Shown here one piece after another: positions 50,112 to 59,136 of a stretch of 64,000 nt of DNA. Each line of letters opens with the position of its first letter. The first letter of the stretch is position 1. Origin of the DNA: an uncultured Ruminococcus sp. (GTDB lineage: Bacteria > Bacillota > Clostridia > Oscillospirales > CAG-272); assembly GCA_902782445.1 (NCBI GenBank), contig CACZNC010000004.1, positions 1 to 64,000 on the forward strand, read 5' to 3'. A model generated the notes under the pieces. It was not told where the DNA came from and did no database searches. It saw nothing but the letters and a program-made list of their open reading frames with translations. The translations under genes and the position numbers were made by a program.

Positions 50112-51146
50112 ATGTCCGTTATCCGCGTTGCGAAAATCAGGGGCTATACCGTCATGAGCAACTACCACCTGCGGGACAAGGAGCTGTCCTGCAAAGCCTG
50201 CGGGCTGTTGTCCCGGATGCTCTCCCTCCCCGAGGAATGGGACTACACCACGCAGGGACTGGCGTCCATCTGCAAGGAGGGCGTCACGGCGATCTCCGCC
50301 ATTCTCCGGGAGCTGGAGGAACACGGCTACCTCGTCCGCGTCCGGAAACGGAATGAAAAGGGGCAGCTCGCCGAGATGGAGTACATCATCTACGAAACCC
50401 CGCGTCTGAATCCTTCGCGCTCCCGACAGCAGGACGCCCCGGAGGAACCGGCTGACAGCTGCCCGGATTCCCCGGAGAACTGTCTTGAAGATCTCCCGGA
50501 AGACTGTCCTGACGGATGCCCGGAGGATGTGTGTGAATCCCCGGAAACCGAAGCGGATCTTTGCGTTCCGCCTGCACGGGAAATCCATGCTCAGGAGGTT
50601 CCTTCACAGGCCGGGCGGGGACAAACAAATAAAGAAATATTAAATACTCAAAAAACAATTACGGACTCTCTCTCTTTCGTATCCTTCAGTCCGTCTGTCA
50701 ACACGCGCGGGGACGAAGAAAACGCCCCCATGGACGAGCCTGTGGAAAACTCTCACGAAGAGGGGACGGACGGAAGGACGGAAGAGTGTGTTCCCGAGAG
50801 AGCGCGTGAGCATATCCGCAGGCAGATCGACTACGCCCTGCTGTGTGACCGGGTGAACCGCGTCCAGCTGGACGAGCTGGTGGAGATCATGCTGGAGGTG
50901 GTCATGAACCGGAGCCCGACGATCCGGCTGAGCCGGGAGGAAGAATACCCCGCGGCGTATGTGCGGGAGCGGTTCCGGAAGATCACGTCGGAGCACGTCG
51001 AGAAGGTTTTCGAGGGCATCCGGGAGAACGCGGGCCGCGTGAAGAACGTGAAAGCCTATCTGCTGGCCGCCCTGTTCAACGCCGTCTCCACCATCGACCA
51101 CCATTACGCGATGCTGGCCGCGGCGGATTTCGGCGGAAGCGGATGA
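50112..51146 (+). CDS. replication initiator-like HTH protein with DUF6017
   Basis: 344 aa. The N-terminal 100 residues are a RepA-like winged helix (RGYTVMSNYHLRDKELSCKACGLLSRMLSLPEEWDYTTQGLASICKEG). A variable acidic linker (about 105-200, Cys/Pro/Glu-rich) follows. The C-terminal domain reads HIRRQIDYALLCDRVNRVQLDELVEIMLEVV, YVRERFRKITSEHVEKVFEGI and KNVKAYLLAALFNAVSTIDHHY, matching DUF6017. Typical of the replication module of Clostridial conjugative elements. Starts 12 nt after the previous gene. Confidence 0.85.
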   Translation: MSVIRVAKIRGYTVMSNYHLRDKELSCKACGLLSRMLSLPEEWDYTTQGLASICKEGVTAISAILRELEEHGYLVRVRKRNEKGQLAEMEYIIYETPRLNPSRSRQQDAPEEPADSCPDSPENCLEDLPEDCPDGCPEDVCESPETEADLCVPPAREIHAQEVPSQAGRGQTNKEILNTQKTITDSLSFVSFSPSVNTRGDEENAPMDEPVENSHEEGTDGRTEECVPERAREHIRRQIDYALLCDRVNRVQLDELVEIMLEVVMNRSPTIRLSREEEYPAAYVRERFRKITSEHVEKVFEGIRENAGRVKNVKAYLLAALFNAVSTIDHHYAMLAAADFGGSG

Positions 51147-51167
51147 TCCGCGGAAAGGAGAATCACG

Positions 51168-51206
51168 ATGCTGTATTTCGTCCGGCGTCTGGTGGTGCCG
51201 CCTTAG
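51168..51206 (+). pseudogene. 12-codon ORF, probable remnant
   Basis: ATG with AAAGGAG upstream reads MLYFVRRLVVPP then TAG. The good ribosome site suggests the start of a conserved element gene whose body was replaced when the SLH cargo gene came in. Confidence 0.35.
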
Positions 51207-51267
51207 ACAGCCCAGATGCCTCAAACACGGAACCCAAACAAAATCAAACTTTTCGGAGGAAAACGAA

Positions 51268-53436
51268 ATGAATCACAAGCCTTTCGGCGGCAGAATCGCC
51301 GCCTTTTTTCTTGCCCTGGCCGCCGCCGTTCTCATGGCGTCCCCGGTCTTCGCCAACTGGTGCACCCACGTTTACGGCAGCCGGCACGCCTACGAAACGC
51401 AGTTTGACGCTGACGGCGAAGTCACCGGACAGCACCTGACCCGGACGACATGCGCGTTCTGCGGCGCGGTCAACGTCCATCTGCCCGAAGACGATCCAAA
51501 CTACGGCAAGGACGTCGCTCTTCCCGAGGACTGCGAATACGAGGACACCGTGATCGAGCCCACCTGCACCGAGGGCGGCTGTACGATCCACACCTGTGTC
51601 AAGTGCGGCGGGAGCTATCGGGATTCCTTCACCGATCCGCTCGGCCATGAGTTCGGCGAGGGAGAAACGGTTCTTCACTGTTCCTGCAACGGCGAGGGAC
51701 TGACTGAAAAACGCTGTGTCCGCTGCGGCTATCACCTGCTGGAGGCCGTCTCCCCGGAGGGTCACACTCCCGGCGAACCCGCCACCTGCACCGATCCCTG
51801 CCTCTGCGCAGTCTGCGGCGCGGTGCTGGAACTTCCCGCCGGTCACGATTATGAGACCGAAACCGTCCCGCCCACCTGCACGGACTTCGGCTATACCTGC
51901 TCTGTCTGCTCCGTCTGCGGGGACGAGAGACAGTCCGACTTCCTCCCGCCGCTCGGCCACAAGGAATCCGCGTGGATCATCGACAAGGAACCCGACTTCT
52001 CCGTCACCGGCCTGCGGCACAAAGAATGCGAGCTGTGTCACACCGTCCTCATTACGGAGACCATCGACCGGCTGTACCGGAGCGTAAGAACGGACAACCA
52101 CGGCGAAGCCGCTGTCGGTCAGTATTCCGTGACGGTTCTCTTCGAGAAAGACGCGGCTCCCGTCCAGGACGCGGACGTGACGCTGGAAAAGGACGGCTCC
52201 CTCACCGTGATCCTGCCCCGCGACACCGGCATCGACTTTGCCGATCCCGTCACCGTCGTCGTGCTGCTCACAGCGGACGGCTCCCCCGTCGAAGCGATCC
52301 CGGTCACGGTTTCGGACAGTTATGACAACCGCTGCTCCGGGCTGACCGATAAAGACGGCAGAATCACCGTTCCCTCGGACGGCGGCGTTACCGAACGGGA
52401 CGGCAGGCTGACCTTCGGTTACAAGGACGGGGATAAAACCTTCACCTACACCGTGACCGTCGTCAACCGCGAGACCGGCAGACCCATCCGGGACGCGAAG
52501 ATCTCCGTGGACCGCGATGGCAGGCTGAAAATCGATCTCCCCGATGGTGTTGACCTGGACGAAAACCACCGGATCCTCGTCACCGTGAAGGATCGCAGGG
52601 GCGAGGCGGCGGAGGGCGTCGTGATCCTCATGACCAACGACCTGAAGCACACCGCCGAGGGCAAAACCGACAAGGACGGCTCCCTCCTCCTTCCCGCCGA
52701 AAAGCCGGAGGACGCGGAGGAATCCAAAGACGACAAGGGCGGTAAGGACGAAAAGACCTGCCCGAATGCGGACAAGCCCGAAGAAGAATCCGCCGAACGG
52801 CACGGCGCATACCTGGTCGGCTATCCGGACGGCACCTTCGGTCCCGAGCGGAACATGAGCCATGCGGAGGCGGTGACGATCTTCGCCCGCCTGCTCTCCG
52901 AACACCGGGGCGAAACGGTGCCGAACGCCGCGAAGACCGGCTTCCGGGACGTGCCGGAGGATGCGTGGTACGCCGGGTATGTGAAGTACCTCTCCGACTG
53001 CGGCGTGATCGCCTCTTCCGGTTCCGCCTCCCTCCGTCCGGACGATCCCATCACCCGCGCGGAGTTCGTCACGCTGGCGGTGAAATTCTTCGAGCAGTAC
53101 GGGGACGGCTCCGAGACGCTGATGCGGGAATACGTTGAGTTTACGGACGTTTCCTCCGGCTATTGGGCCGCCCGGTATATCGAGGACGCCGCCTCGCACG
53201 GCTGGATCAAGGGCTATGGGGACGGCACCTTCGGTGCTGAACGCGAAATCACCCGTGCCGAGGTCGTGACCGTCGTCAACCGGCTCCTGAACCGGTCCGC
53301 CGACGAAACGGCGCTGTCCGGTCTCCGCGTGACCCGCTTCACCGATCTGCCGAGATCCCATTGGGCTTACGCCGAAATCATGGAGGCGGCGAACGCCCAC
53401 ACCGCCCTCATGAAGGACGGAGAGATCTGGCAGTGA
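51268..53436 (+). CDS. secreted SLH protein with Cys-knuckle repeats (element cargo)
   Basis: 722 aa. Signal peptide: GGRIAAFFLALAAAVLMASPVFA. Residues about 30-260 hold repeated CxxC knuckles (CAFCG, CVKCG, CVRCG, CAVCG, CSVCSVCG, CELC), a pattern of surface proteins in gut Clostridia. About 275-470 are beta-sandwich/Ig-like modules, and an acidic linker follows. Three SLH domains end the protein (GYPDGTFGPERNMSHAEAVTIF, LRPDDPITRAEFVTLAVKFF, GYGDGTFGAEREITRAEVVTVVNRLL). It would attach to the cell wall of any recipient. Its place between the DUF6017 gene and pcfB is that of cargo. Confidence 0.88.
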   Translation: MNHKPFGGRIAAFFLALAAAVLMASPVFANWCTHVYGSRHAYETQFDADGEVTGQHLTRTTCAFCGAVNVHLPEDDPNYGKDVALPEDCEYEDTVIEPTCTEGGCTIHTCVKCGGSYRDSFTDPLGHEFGEGETVLHCSCNGEGLTEKRCVRCGYHLLEAVSPEGHTPGEPATCTDPCLCAVCGAVLELPAGHDYETETVPPTCTDFGYTCSVCSVCGDERQSDFLPPLGHKESAWIIDKEPDFSVTGLRHKECELCHTVLITETIDRLYRSVRTDNHGEAAVGQYSVTVLFEKDAAPVQDADVTLEKDGSLTVILPRDTGIDFADPVTVVVLLTADGSPVEAIPVTVSDSYDNRCSGLTDKDGRITVPSDGGVTERDGRLTFGYKDGDKTFTYTVTVVNRETGRPIRDAKISVDRDGRLKIDLPDGVDLDENHRILVTVKDRRGEAAEGVVILMTNDLKHTAEGKTDKDGSLLLPAEKPEDAEESKDDKGGKDEKTCPNADKPEEESAERHGAYLVGYPDGTFGPERNMSHAEAVTIFARLLSEHRGETVPNAAKTGFRDVPEDAWYAGYVKYLSDCGVIASSGSASLRPDDPITRAEFVTLAVKFFEQYGDGSETLMREYVEFTDVSSGYWAARYIEDAASHGWIKGYGDGTFGAEREITRAEVVTVVNRLLNRSADETALSGLRVTRFTDLPRSHWAYAEIMEAANAHTALMKDGEIWQ

Positions 53437-53466
53437 GGAATCTTCATGGAAAGGGGGTGATGTCTT

Positions 53467-53958
53467 ATGCAGGAAGAGGTCGAGAGCCGGATCGCGGTCG
53501 TCTTGACCAACTGTTCCAAGCTGACGGCAAGCACGCTGTGCAAAGCTGTCGGAAAGGTCCTTGCGGATTCAAAGCAGAAGCATGACGCGAAAGCGGCAAA
53601 GAAGGAAGCGGAGAAAGCAAAGGGGCCGCACGGGCAGATGACGGTGAAGGAGCTGGCGGCGAAGGACAGAGGGATGCAGTCCATCGAGGTGAACGACAAA
53701 AACATCGGCGCGTTCAGCAGGGTGGCGCGGAAGTACGGGATCGACTTCGCGCCGTTCAAGGTAAAGGGAGAGGACAAGTTCATCGTGTTCTTCAAAGCCC
53801 CCGACGCCGACGCCATGACCGCCGCGTTCACTGAGTACACCCGGAAACAGGTCAAGGCACAGTCCCGGCCCTCCGTCCTCAAAGCGCTCGCACAGATCAA
53901 AAGCCTGATCAAGGCCCCGGTTGTCAACCGGACGAAGAAGAAGGAGCGGGAGCGGTGA
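53467..53958 (+). CDS. PcfB-family (DUF3801) conjugation protein
   Basis: 163 aa. It matches the PcfB/DUF3801 pattern: N-terminal helix (SRIAVVLTNCSKLTASTLCKAVGKVLAD), MTVKELAAKDRGMQSIEVNDKNIGAFSRVARKYGIDFAPFKVKGEDKFIVFFKAPDADAMTAAFTEYTRK. PcfB proteins act with the coupling protein and relaxosome in Gram-positive conjugation. Its stop overlaps the GTG start of virD4 as GTGA. Confidence 0.9.
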   Translation: MQEEVESRIAVVLTNCSKLTASTLCKAVGKVLADSKQKHDAKAAKKEAEKAKGPHGQMTVKELAAKDRGMQSIEVNDKNIGAFSRVARKYGIDFAPFKVKGEDKFIVFFKAPDADAMTAAFTEYTRKQVKAQSRPSVLKALAQIKSLIKAPVVNRTKKKERER

Positions 53959-55730
53959 ACAGAAAGGTCAAAAAGCTGATCCTCACAAATATCCCGTATG
54001 TCTTCTTCGGTCTGCTCGGCACCAAGCTGGGAGAGACGTTCCGGCTGGCTCCCGGGACGGACTTTGCCGGAAAGCTGCGGCAGATTCTGGAGGGGCTGAA
54101 CGCCGCGTTTCAGTCCCCCCTGCCCAGCTTCCACCCCTTCGATCTGCTGATCGGGGCGGCGGTCGGCGGGGCGCTCCGGCTGGCCGTCTGCGTCAAGGGA
54201 AAGAACGCGAAGAAGTTCCGCAAGGACACCGAATACGGCTCTGCCCGATGGGGAAAACCGGAGGACATCGCGCCGTACACGGATCCCGATCCCCGGAACA
54301 ACGTGATCCTGACCGCAACGGAAAGCCTCACGATGAACAACCGCCCGAAGAATCCGAAAACCGCGCGGAACAAGAACGTGCTGGTGATCGGAGGCTCGGG
54401 AAGCGGCAAGACGCGGTTCTTTCTGAAGCCGAACCTGATGCAGTGCGACTCGGAAAAATACCCCTGTTCGTTCGTGGTCACGGACCCGAAAGGTTCCGTC
54501 GCCGTGGAGTGCGGAAAAATGCTTCTGGACAAGGGATACCGCGTCCGGATCTTCAACACGATCAACTTTGCGAAGTCCATGCGGTACAATCCCTTTTCCT
54601 ACATCCACGCCGAAAAAGACATTCTCAAGCTGGTGACGTGCCTGATCGCCAACACCACCGGAAACGCCAAATCCGGGGACGACTTCTGGGTGAAAGCCGA
54701 GACGCTGCTTTACACGGCCCTGATCGGCTATCTCCATTACGAAGCCCCGGCGGAGGAACAGACCTTCAGCACCCTGTGCAGCCTGATCAACTCGATGGAG
54801 GTACGCGAGGACGACGAGACGTTCAAAAATCCTGTGGATACCCTCTTCGACGAGCTGAAAGAGGCACAGCCGAATCACTTTGCTGTGAGGCAATATGAGA
54901 AGTTCAAATTGGCCGCGGGCAAAACATTAAAATCGATCTTGATTTCCTGCGGCGCGCGCCTTGCGCCGTTCGACATTCAGGAGCTCCGGGACCTGACTTC
55001 GGAGGACGAACTGCTGCTCGACACCATCGGGGATAAAAAGACCGCTCTGTTCCTCATCATGAGCGATACGGACGACACCTTTAACTTCTTAATTTCGATG
55101 GTATACACACAGCTTTTCAACCTCTTGTGCGAAAAAGCGGACGATTTCTACGGCGGACGGCTTCCCGTTCACGTACGCTGTCTCATCGACGAGGCGGCGA
55201 ACATTGGGCAGATTCCCCGGCTCGAAAAGCTGGTGGCGACGATCCGCTCCCGCGAGATCTCCGCCTGCCTGATCCTTCAGGCACAGAGCCAGCTGAAAGC
55301 CCTGTACAAAGACAACGCGGACACGATCATCGGCAATATGGATACCTCCCTGTTCCTCGGCGGAAAAGAACCCACGACGCTGAAAGAGCTGTCGGCCTCC
55401 CTCGGTAAGGAGACCATCGACACATACAACACGGGCGAGAGCCGGGGGCGGGAGGTTTCCCATTCCCTGAACTATCAGAAGCTCGGAAAAGAATTGCTGT
55501 CGCCGGACGAACTGGCGGTCATGGACGGCGGCAAGTGCATTCTTCAGGTGCGGGGCGTCCGTCCGTTCTTCTCCGACAAATACGACATCACGCGGCACCC
55601 GAACTACCGGTACACCTCGGACGCGGACCCGAAGAATGCGTTCGACATCGAGGCGTACCTCAAACACGATCTGAAAATGAAGCCGGAAGACACCTACGTT
55701 ACCTACGAAGAAGACGTCTCCGGCGACTGA
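53955..55730 (+). CDS. VirD4/TraG-type coupling protein
   Basis: 591 aa, GTG start overlapping pcfB. One or two N-terminal spans (about residues 8-25 and 62-80), then the ATPase: Walker A VIGGSGSGKTRF near residue 147, VVTDPKGSVAVECGK, and Walker B-like RCLIDEAANIGQIPRLEKLVATIRSREISACLILQAQSQLK. It recruits the relaxase-DNA complex to the type IV channel. Complete in length, although the channel genes are missing from this window. Confidence 0.94.
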   Translation: MNRKVKKLILTNIPYVFFGLLGTKLGETFRLAPGTDFAGKLRQILEGLNAAFQSPLPSFHPFDLLIGAAVGGALRLAVCVKGKNAKKFRKDTEYGSARWGKPEDIAPYTDPDPRNNVILTATESLTMNNRPKNPKTARNKNVLVIGGSGSGKTRFFLKPNLMQCDSEKYPCSFVVTDPKGSVAVECGKMLLDKGYRVRIFNTINFAKSMRYNPFSYIHAEKDILKLVTCLIANTTGNAKSGDDFWVKAETLLYTALIGYLHYEAPAEEQTFSTLCSLINSMEVREDDETFKNPVDTLFDELKEAQPNHFAVRQYEKFKLAAGKTLKSILISCGARLAPFDIQELRDLTSEDELLLDTIGDKKTALFLIMSDTDDTFNFLISMVYTQLFNLLCEKADDFYGGRLPVHVRCLIDEAANIGQIPRLEKLVATIRSREISACLILQAQSQLKALYKDNADTIIGNMDTSLFLGGKEPTTLKELSASLGKETIDTYNTGESRGREVSHSLNYQKLGKELLSPDELAVMDGGKCILQVRGVRPFFSDKYDITRHPNYRYTSDADPKNAFDIEAYLKHDLKMKPEDTYVTYEEDVSGD

Positions 55731-55851
55731 AACTTTCCATCACAAAGGAGGAATTTTATGGCATTTTTTAATAGCGCAATCGGCGTTCTCCAGACCCTTG
55801 TCATCGCCCTCGGAGCCGGTCTCGGCGTGTGGGGGGTGATAAACCTGTTGG

Positions 55852-58391
55852 GTGCGTCCGTAAGACGCGCACACTGACGGTGTGTCGTCGCGGCATTGTA
55901 TTTGAGTGCGTGCAAGAAGCACGTCGGGACAGAATCCTTAATTCGCGGATGCTCCGAAGCACCGCGGATCCCGTTGTCAGCCGACTTACCCGTGAGGGAA
56001 ACCGATACCGGGGAACACAGCACGTCGGAAAAGCCGTAAGTCAGTCAGCTGTCAGACTGCGACTGAACGGTATGACAAGGTCAGGTACGAGGTTCAAGCC
56101 CATACTGGTTGAACGACAGTCCAAGCGGTCCCTGTTGAGACTGCGGCGTAAGGCAGCTGAACTCGCCGTACCGCGGCACCCTTTCTTCGCTCTAGAAGAC
56201 GAAAGGGCATGGATTTACCGCGGCGCGTGTGCAATAAGCACAGAAGGACGGAAACCGGAATCGACAACCTGACAGAACCCTCAATACTCTGCTAAACGGA
56301 GATTACCTCTGCCGGAAGGCCGCAAGGCTATGGGCGCAGGCCCTGAATATCCGGCGTGGTAACGGATTCTCCATAGTAGTCCGAGGACGGGAAAGCCGTC
56401 CACATGGCGAAGGGAGAAAGTTTGTTATGTATCAATAAAAGGAAAGGATGGTGCGTGAGGCATTGAGAAATCCCGAAAATTTATTGAAAAGTCTGTGTTC
56501 ACACAATTCTCAGAAAGACTACAGATACAAAAATCTGTACCGCAATCTGTACAACCCCGAACTGTATCTCGCCGCATACCGGAATATATCGAAAAACGAC
56601 GGAGCGCTGACAAAGGGAGTAAACGATAACACAGCGGACGGCATGAGCCTCGCCCGGATCGACGCTCTGATCGCGTCCCTCCGTGACGAGTCCTATCATC
56701 CGGCCCCCGTGAGACGTACCTACATCCCGAAGAAAAGCAATCCGGCGAAGCTCAGACCTCTGGGCATTCCGACCTTTGAGGACAAGCTGCTTCAGGACGT
56801 CATACGGATGCTTCTGGAGGCGATATATGAAGGGCAGTTTGAGAATACGTCCCACGGCTTCCGTCCGAACAGAAGCTGTCACACGGCGTTGACTCAGATG
56901 CAGAAAAGTTTTACAGGCACAAAGTGGTTTATCGAAGGAGACATCAAAGGCTTTTTCGACAACATAGACCACGATGTGATGATAAACATCCTGCGAAAGA
57001 AGATCGACGACGAGCGTTTTCTCAGGCTGATACGGAAGATTCTGAACGCCGGATATATGGAGAACTGGATATTTCACAAGACCTACAGCGGCACCCCGCA
57101 GGGAGGACTGTGCAGTCCCATTCTCGCCAACATATATCTCGATCCGTTCGATAAATTCGCAGAGGAATACAGGAAGGGATTCGACAGAGGAAGCAAGCGG
57201 CATCCGACAACGGAAAGCCGCCGGTTTGAAACCAGAATCAGGATATTGCGCAAGCACCTCAAAGCCGCGTCAGACGATGCTGACAGGAAAGCCCTTGTGA
57301 AACAGATACGGGAGCTGGAACAGGAACGGATGAAAATACCGTATTCCGACCCGATGGACCCGAATTACAGGAGACTGCGGTATATCCGATACGCGGACGA
57401 CTGGATTTGCGGCGTTATCGGCTCTCTCGAAGACTGCAAAAAGATCAAGGAAGACTTCCGCCGTTATCTCGCGGACAATCTGAAACTGACGCTCTCCGAA
57501 GAAAAGACGCTGATCACCAACGCAAAGGACAAGGCGCACTTCCTCGGGTATGAGATTTACGCCAGAAATACGGACAGCTCCAAAAGGGACAGCGAAGGAA
57601 AACTTATCAGGCATCTGAAAGGCAGAATCGCTCTCGAAGTCTCGAACAGCGTGATAAAAGAACATCTGCTGAGAGACAAGGCGATGAAGATCGTCATGCA
57701 CAACGGCACGGAGGTATGGCGTCCGATGCCGATCGTGAGAATGAAGGACTGCGACGACCTTGAAATACTTGATTTCTACAACAGCAAGATCCGCGGACTG
57801 TACAACTACTACTGTATAGCCAACAACGCATCCTGCCTGACGAGTTACGGGTATATCATGGAATACAGCATGTACAAAACATTCGGAGCGAAATACAGGA
57901 CAAGTAAGCACAACATCATTGAAAAATACCGGGTAGGACATGATTTCGGTGTGAGCTATACCAACAAGAAAGGCAAGGTCATAACGAGACTGTTCTACAA
58001 CGAGGGTTTCAAGCACAAAACGGAGGTATTGCCCGCGTCGGTAGATCAGAAGCCGGTCGCGGGCAAGTATTTCAGCGACACGCGGCTGACCGACAGGCTG
58101 AAAGCCCGGCGCTGCGAAATATGCGGCGCGGAAAACAAGGACATAGAAATACACCATGTCCACAGGCTGAAAGACCTGAGCGGGAAGAATTTCTGGGAAA
58201 GACTGATGATTTCGAGAAATCGAAAGACGATAGCGCTCTGCCATGAGTGCCATCGAAAACTTCACAGAGGTGAACTATGATGAATAACAAATGGGGAGCC
58301 GTGTGCATAGACGATGTGCAAGCACGGTTCCGGGGCGAGCATTCGGAAACCTGCCGCGGAAACACGGTAAGGCGCTGGATGCTTAGCCGCC
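55852..58391 (+). mobile_element. group II intron inserted in maff2
   Basis: The 5' end is GTGCG (consensus GUGYG). About 600 nt of structured RNA precede the maturase gene. Domain V reads GAGCCGTGTGC ... GCACGGTTC (58,296-58,330). A domain VI stem follows with a candidate branch A at 58,385. The ends were set by restoring the maff2 frame, so the 3' end may be off by a base; it lacks the usual final AY. Inserted on the sense strand, so splicing could restore the mRNA. Confidence 0.88.
56448..58280 (+). CDS. ltrA: group II intron reverse transcriptase/maturase
   Basis: 610 aa. Reverse-transcriptase blocks are LRPLGIPTFEDKLLQDVIRMLLEAIYEGQFENTSHGFRPNRSCHTAL, FIEGDIKGFFDNIDHDVM, TPQGGLCSPILANIYLD and the catalytic RYIRYADDW. 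A maturase X domain follows (LEILDFYNSKIRGLYNYYC), then a C-terminal HNH endonuclease (RCEICGAENKDIEIHHVHRL ... LCHECHRKLH). The full set suggests a mobile, splicing-competent intron. Start preceded by AAAGGAAAGG. Confidence 0.95.
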   Translation: MVREALRNPENLLKSLCSHNSQKDYRYKNLYRNLYNPELYLAAYRNISKNDGALTKGVNDNTADGMSLARIDALIASLRDESYHPAPVRRTYIPKKSNPAKLRPLGIPTFEDKLLQDVIRMLLEAIYEGQFENTSHGFRPNRSCHTALTQMQKSFTGTKWFIEGDIKGFFDNIDHDVMINILRKKIDDERFLRLIRKILNAGYMENWIFHKTYSGTPQGGLCSPILANIYLDPFDKFAEEYRKGFDRGSKRHPTTESRRFETRIRILRKHLKAASDDADRKALVKQIRELEQERMKIPYSDPMDPNYRRLRYIRYADDWICGVIGSLEDCKKIKEDFRRYLADNLKLTLSEEKTLITNAKDKAHFLGYEIYARNTDSSKRDSEGKLIRHLKGRIALEVSNSVIKEHLLRDKAMKIVMHNGTEVWRPMPIVRMKDCDDLEILDFYNSKIRGLYNYYCIANNASCLTSYGYIMEYSMYKTFGAKYRTSKHNIIEKYRVGHDFGVSYTNKKGKVITRLFYNEGFKHKTEVLPASVDQKPVAGKYFSDTRLTDRLKARRCEICGAENKDIEIHHVHRLKDLSGKNFWERLMISRNRKTIALCHECHRKLHRGEL

Positions 58392-58525
58392 AAGGATATG
58401 GTAATGACAACCCCGGCGCGAAGTCCCAGGGAATGAAGCATTTGATCCCTAAGTAGTTGGAACAATTAAAACGAAAGGAAAAGCACATTCCGGGCAAGAT
58501 TTTCACTTGAATTAGCAAGTCGGTA

Positions 58526-58554
58526 TTGTGAAATCGAGAGATTTGTGGTATAAT
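58526..58554 (+). promoter_or_regulatory. promoter for the Cro-like regulator
   Basis: TTGTGA (58,526-58,531), 17-nt spacer ending TGTGG, TATAAT (58,549-58,554), 33 nt before the ATG. Confidence 0.75.
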
Positions 58555-58587
58555 AGTAGCCGATCAAAATGAAAGGCGGATCGACGG

Positions 58588-58812
58588 ATGTATATCAGCT
58601 ACAAACCTCTCTGGCATCAGCTTGTCGAAAAGAATATGACGAAGAATGACCTGCGGCTAAAGGCAGGTCTGACAACGAATATGATTGCCAACATGGGAAA
58701 AGGTCAGCATATCAGCATGGGGACGCTTGTCAAAATCTGCGAAGCCCTTGACTGCGGTATCCTCGATGTGATCGAGCTCACAGAAGACGATCCCATGAAA
58801 AAACCTGACTGA
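58588..58812 (+). CDS. Cro/C1-type (YozG-like) HTH regulator
   Basis: 74 aa, a lone HTH: YISYKPLWHQLVEKNMTKNDLRLKAGLTTNMIANMGKGQHISMGTLVKICEALDCGILDVIEL. This matches the short Cro/C1-type regulators abundant in mobile elements. Own promoter; the next small ORF begins 36 nt later. Target unknown. The surrounding DNA is markedly more AT-rich than the chromosome. Confidence 0.9.
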   Translation: MYISYKPLWHQLVEKNMTKNDLRLKAGLTTNMIANMGKGQHISMGTLVKICEALDCGILDVIELTEDDPMKKPD

Positions 58813-58848
58813 ATGTGCTGTCCTCCCACGAATATCCGGAGGATTACA

Positions 58849-59006
58849 TGAACGAACTGAAAGAACGTATACACGAAAACGGCATCGACTATATACCGGG
58901 AACAAAACCGCGAAAAACTCCGCGAGTATTCCCGCGTACCGGGCGAGGAGCGAGGAGAAAGGCGAAAGCGGAGGCGACAGCGACAGAAGCACAGAATCCA
59001 TATTGA
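58849..59006 (+). CDS. small basic hypothetical protein
   Basis: 52 aa from the ATG (GGAGG about 6 nt upstream). MNELKERIHENGIDYIPG then a strongly basic Arg/Lys/Ala tail. The first 15 residues resemble a small transposon-borne family but the rest does not; another frame is also open here (REQNREKLREYSRV...), so a frameshifted remnant is possible. Confidence 0.45.
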
Positions 59007-59070
59007 AAGAAATTTGACACGGCACAGAATTAATTAACATCTTGAAAAATAAAAAATGTTGGGACAGCCA

Positions 59071-59099
59071 TTGACAATGTACCGGTTAACCGGTATAAT
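59071..59099 (+). promoter_or_regulatory. promoter with palindromic operator for the HTH/NTase pair
   Basis: TTGACA (59,071-59,076), 17-nt spacer, TATAAT (59,094-59,099). The spacer holds the perfect palindrome TACCGGTTAACCGGTA (59,080-59,095), so a bound HTH protein would block polymerase. Two direct AAAGGCAGGT copies lie downstream (59,106-59,125). Confidence 0.88.
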
Positions 59100-59136
59100 A
59101 ATAGCAAAGGCAGGTCAAAGGCAGGTGTGAATCATC

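Larger units (their letters stand above)
55758..58456 (+). pseudogene. maff2-type small membrane protein gene, split by intron
   Basis: Exon 1 (55,758-55,851) reads MAFFNSAIGVLQTLVIAL... to ...VWGVINLL plus one base. Exon 2 (58,392-58,456) continues in frame as EGYGNDNPGAKSQGMKHLIPK and a stop. The spliced frame is 52 codons plus stop. The sequence matches Maff2 family proteins, one-span proteins following virD4. Relatives run about 20 residues further with a second hydrophobic stretch, so the 3' end is replaced too. AGGAGG precedes the ATG. Confidence 0.85.
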
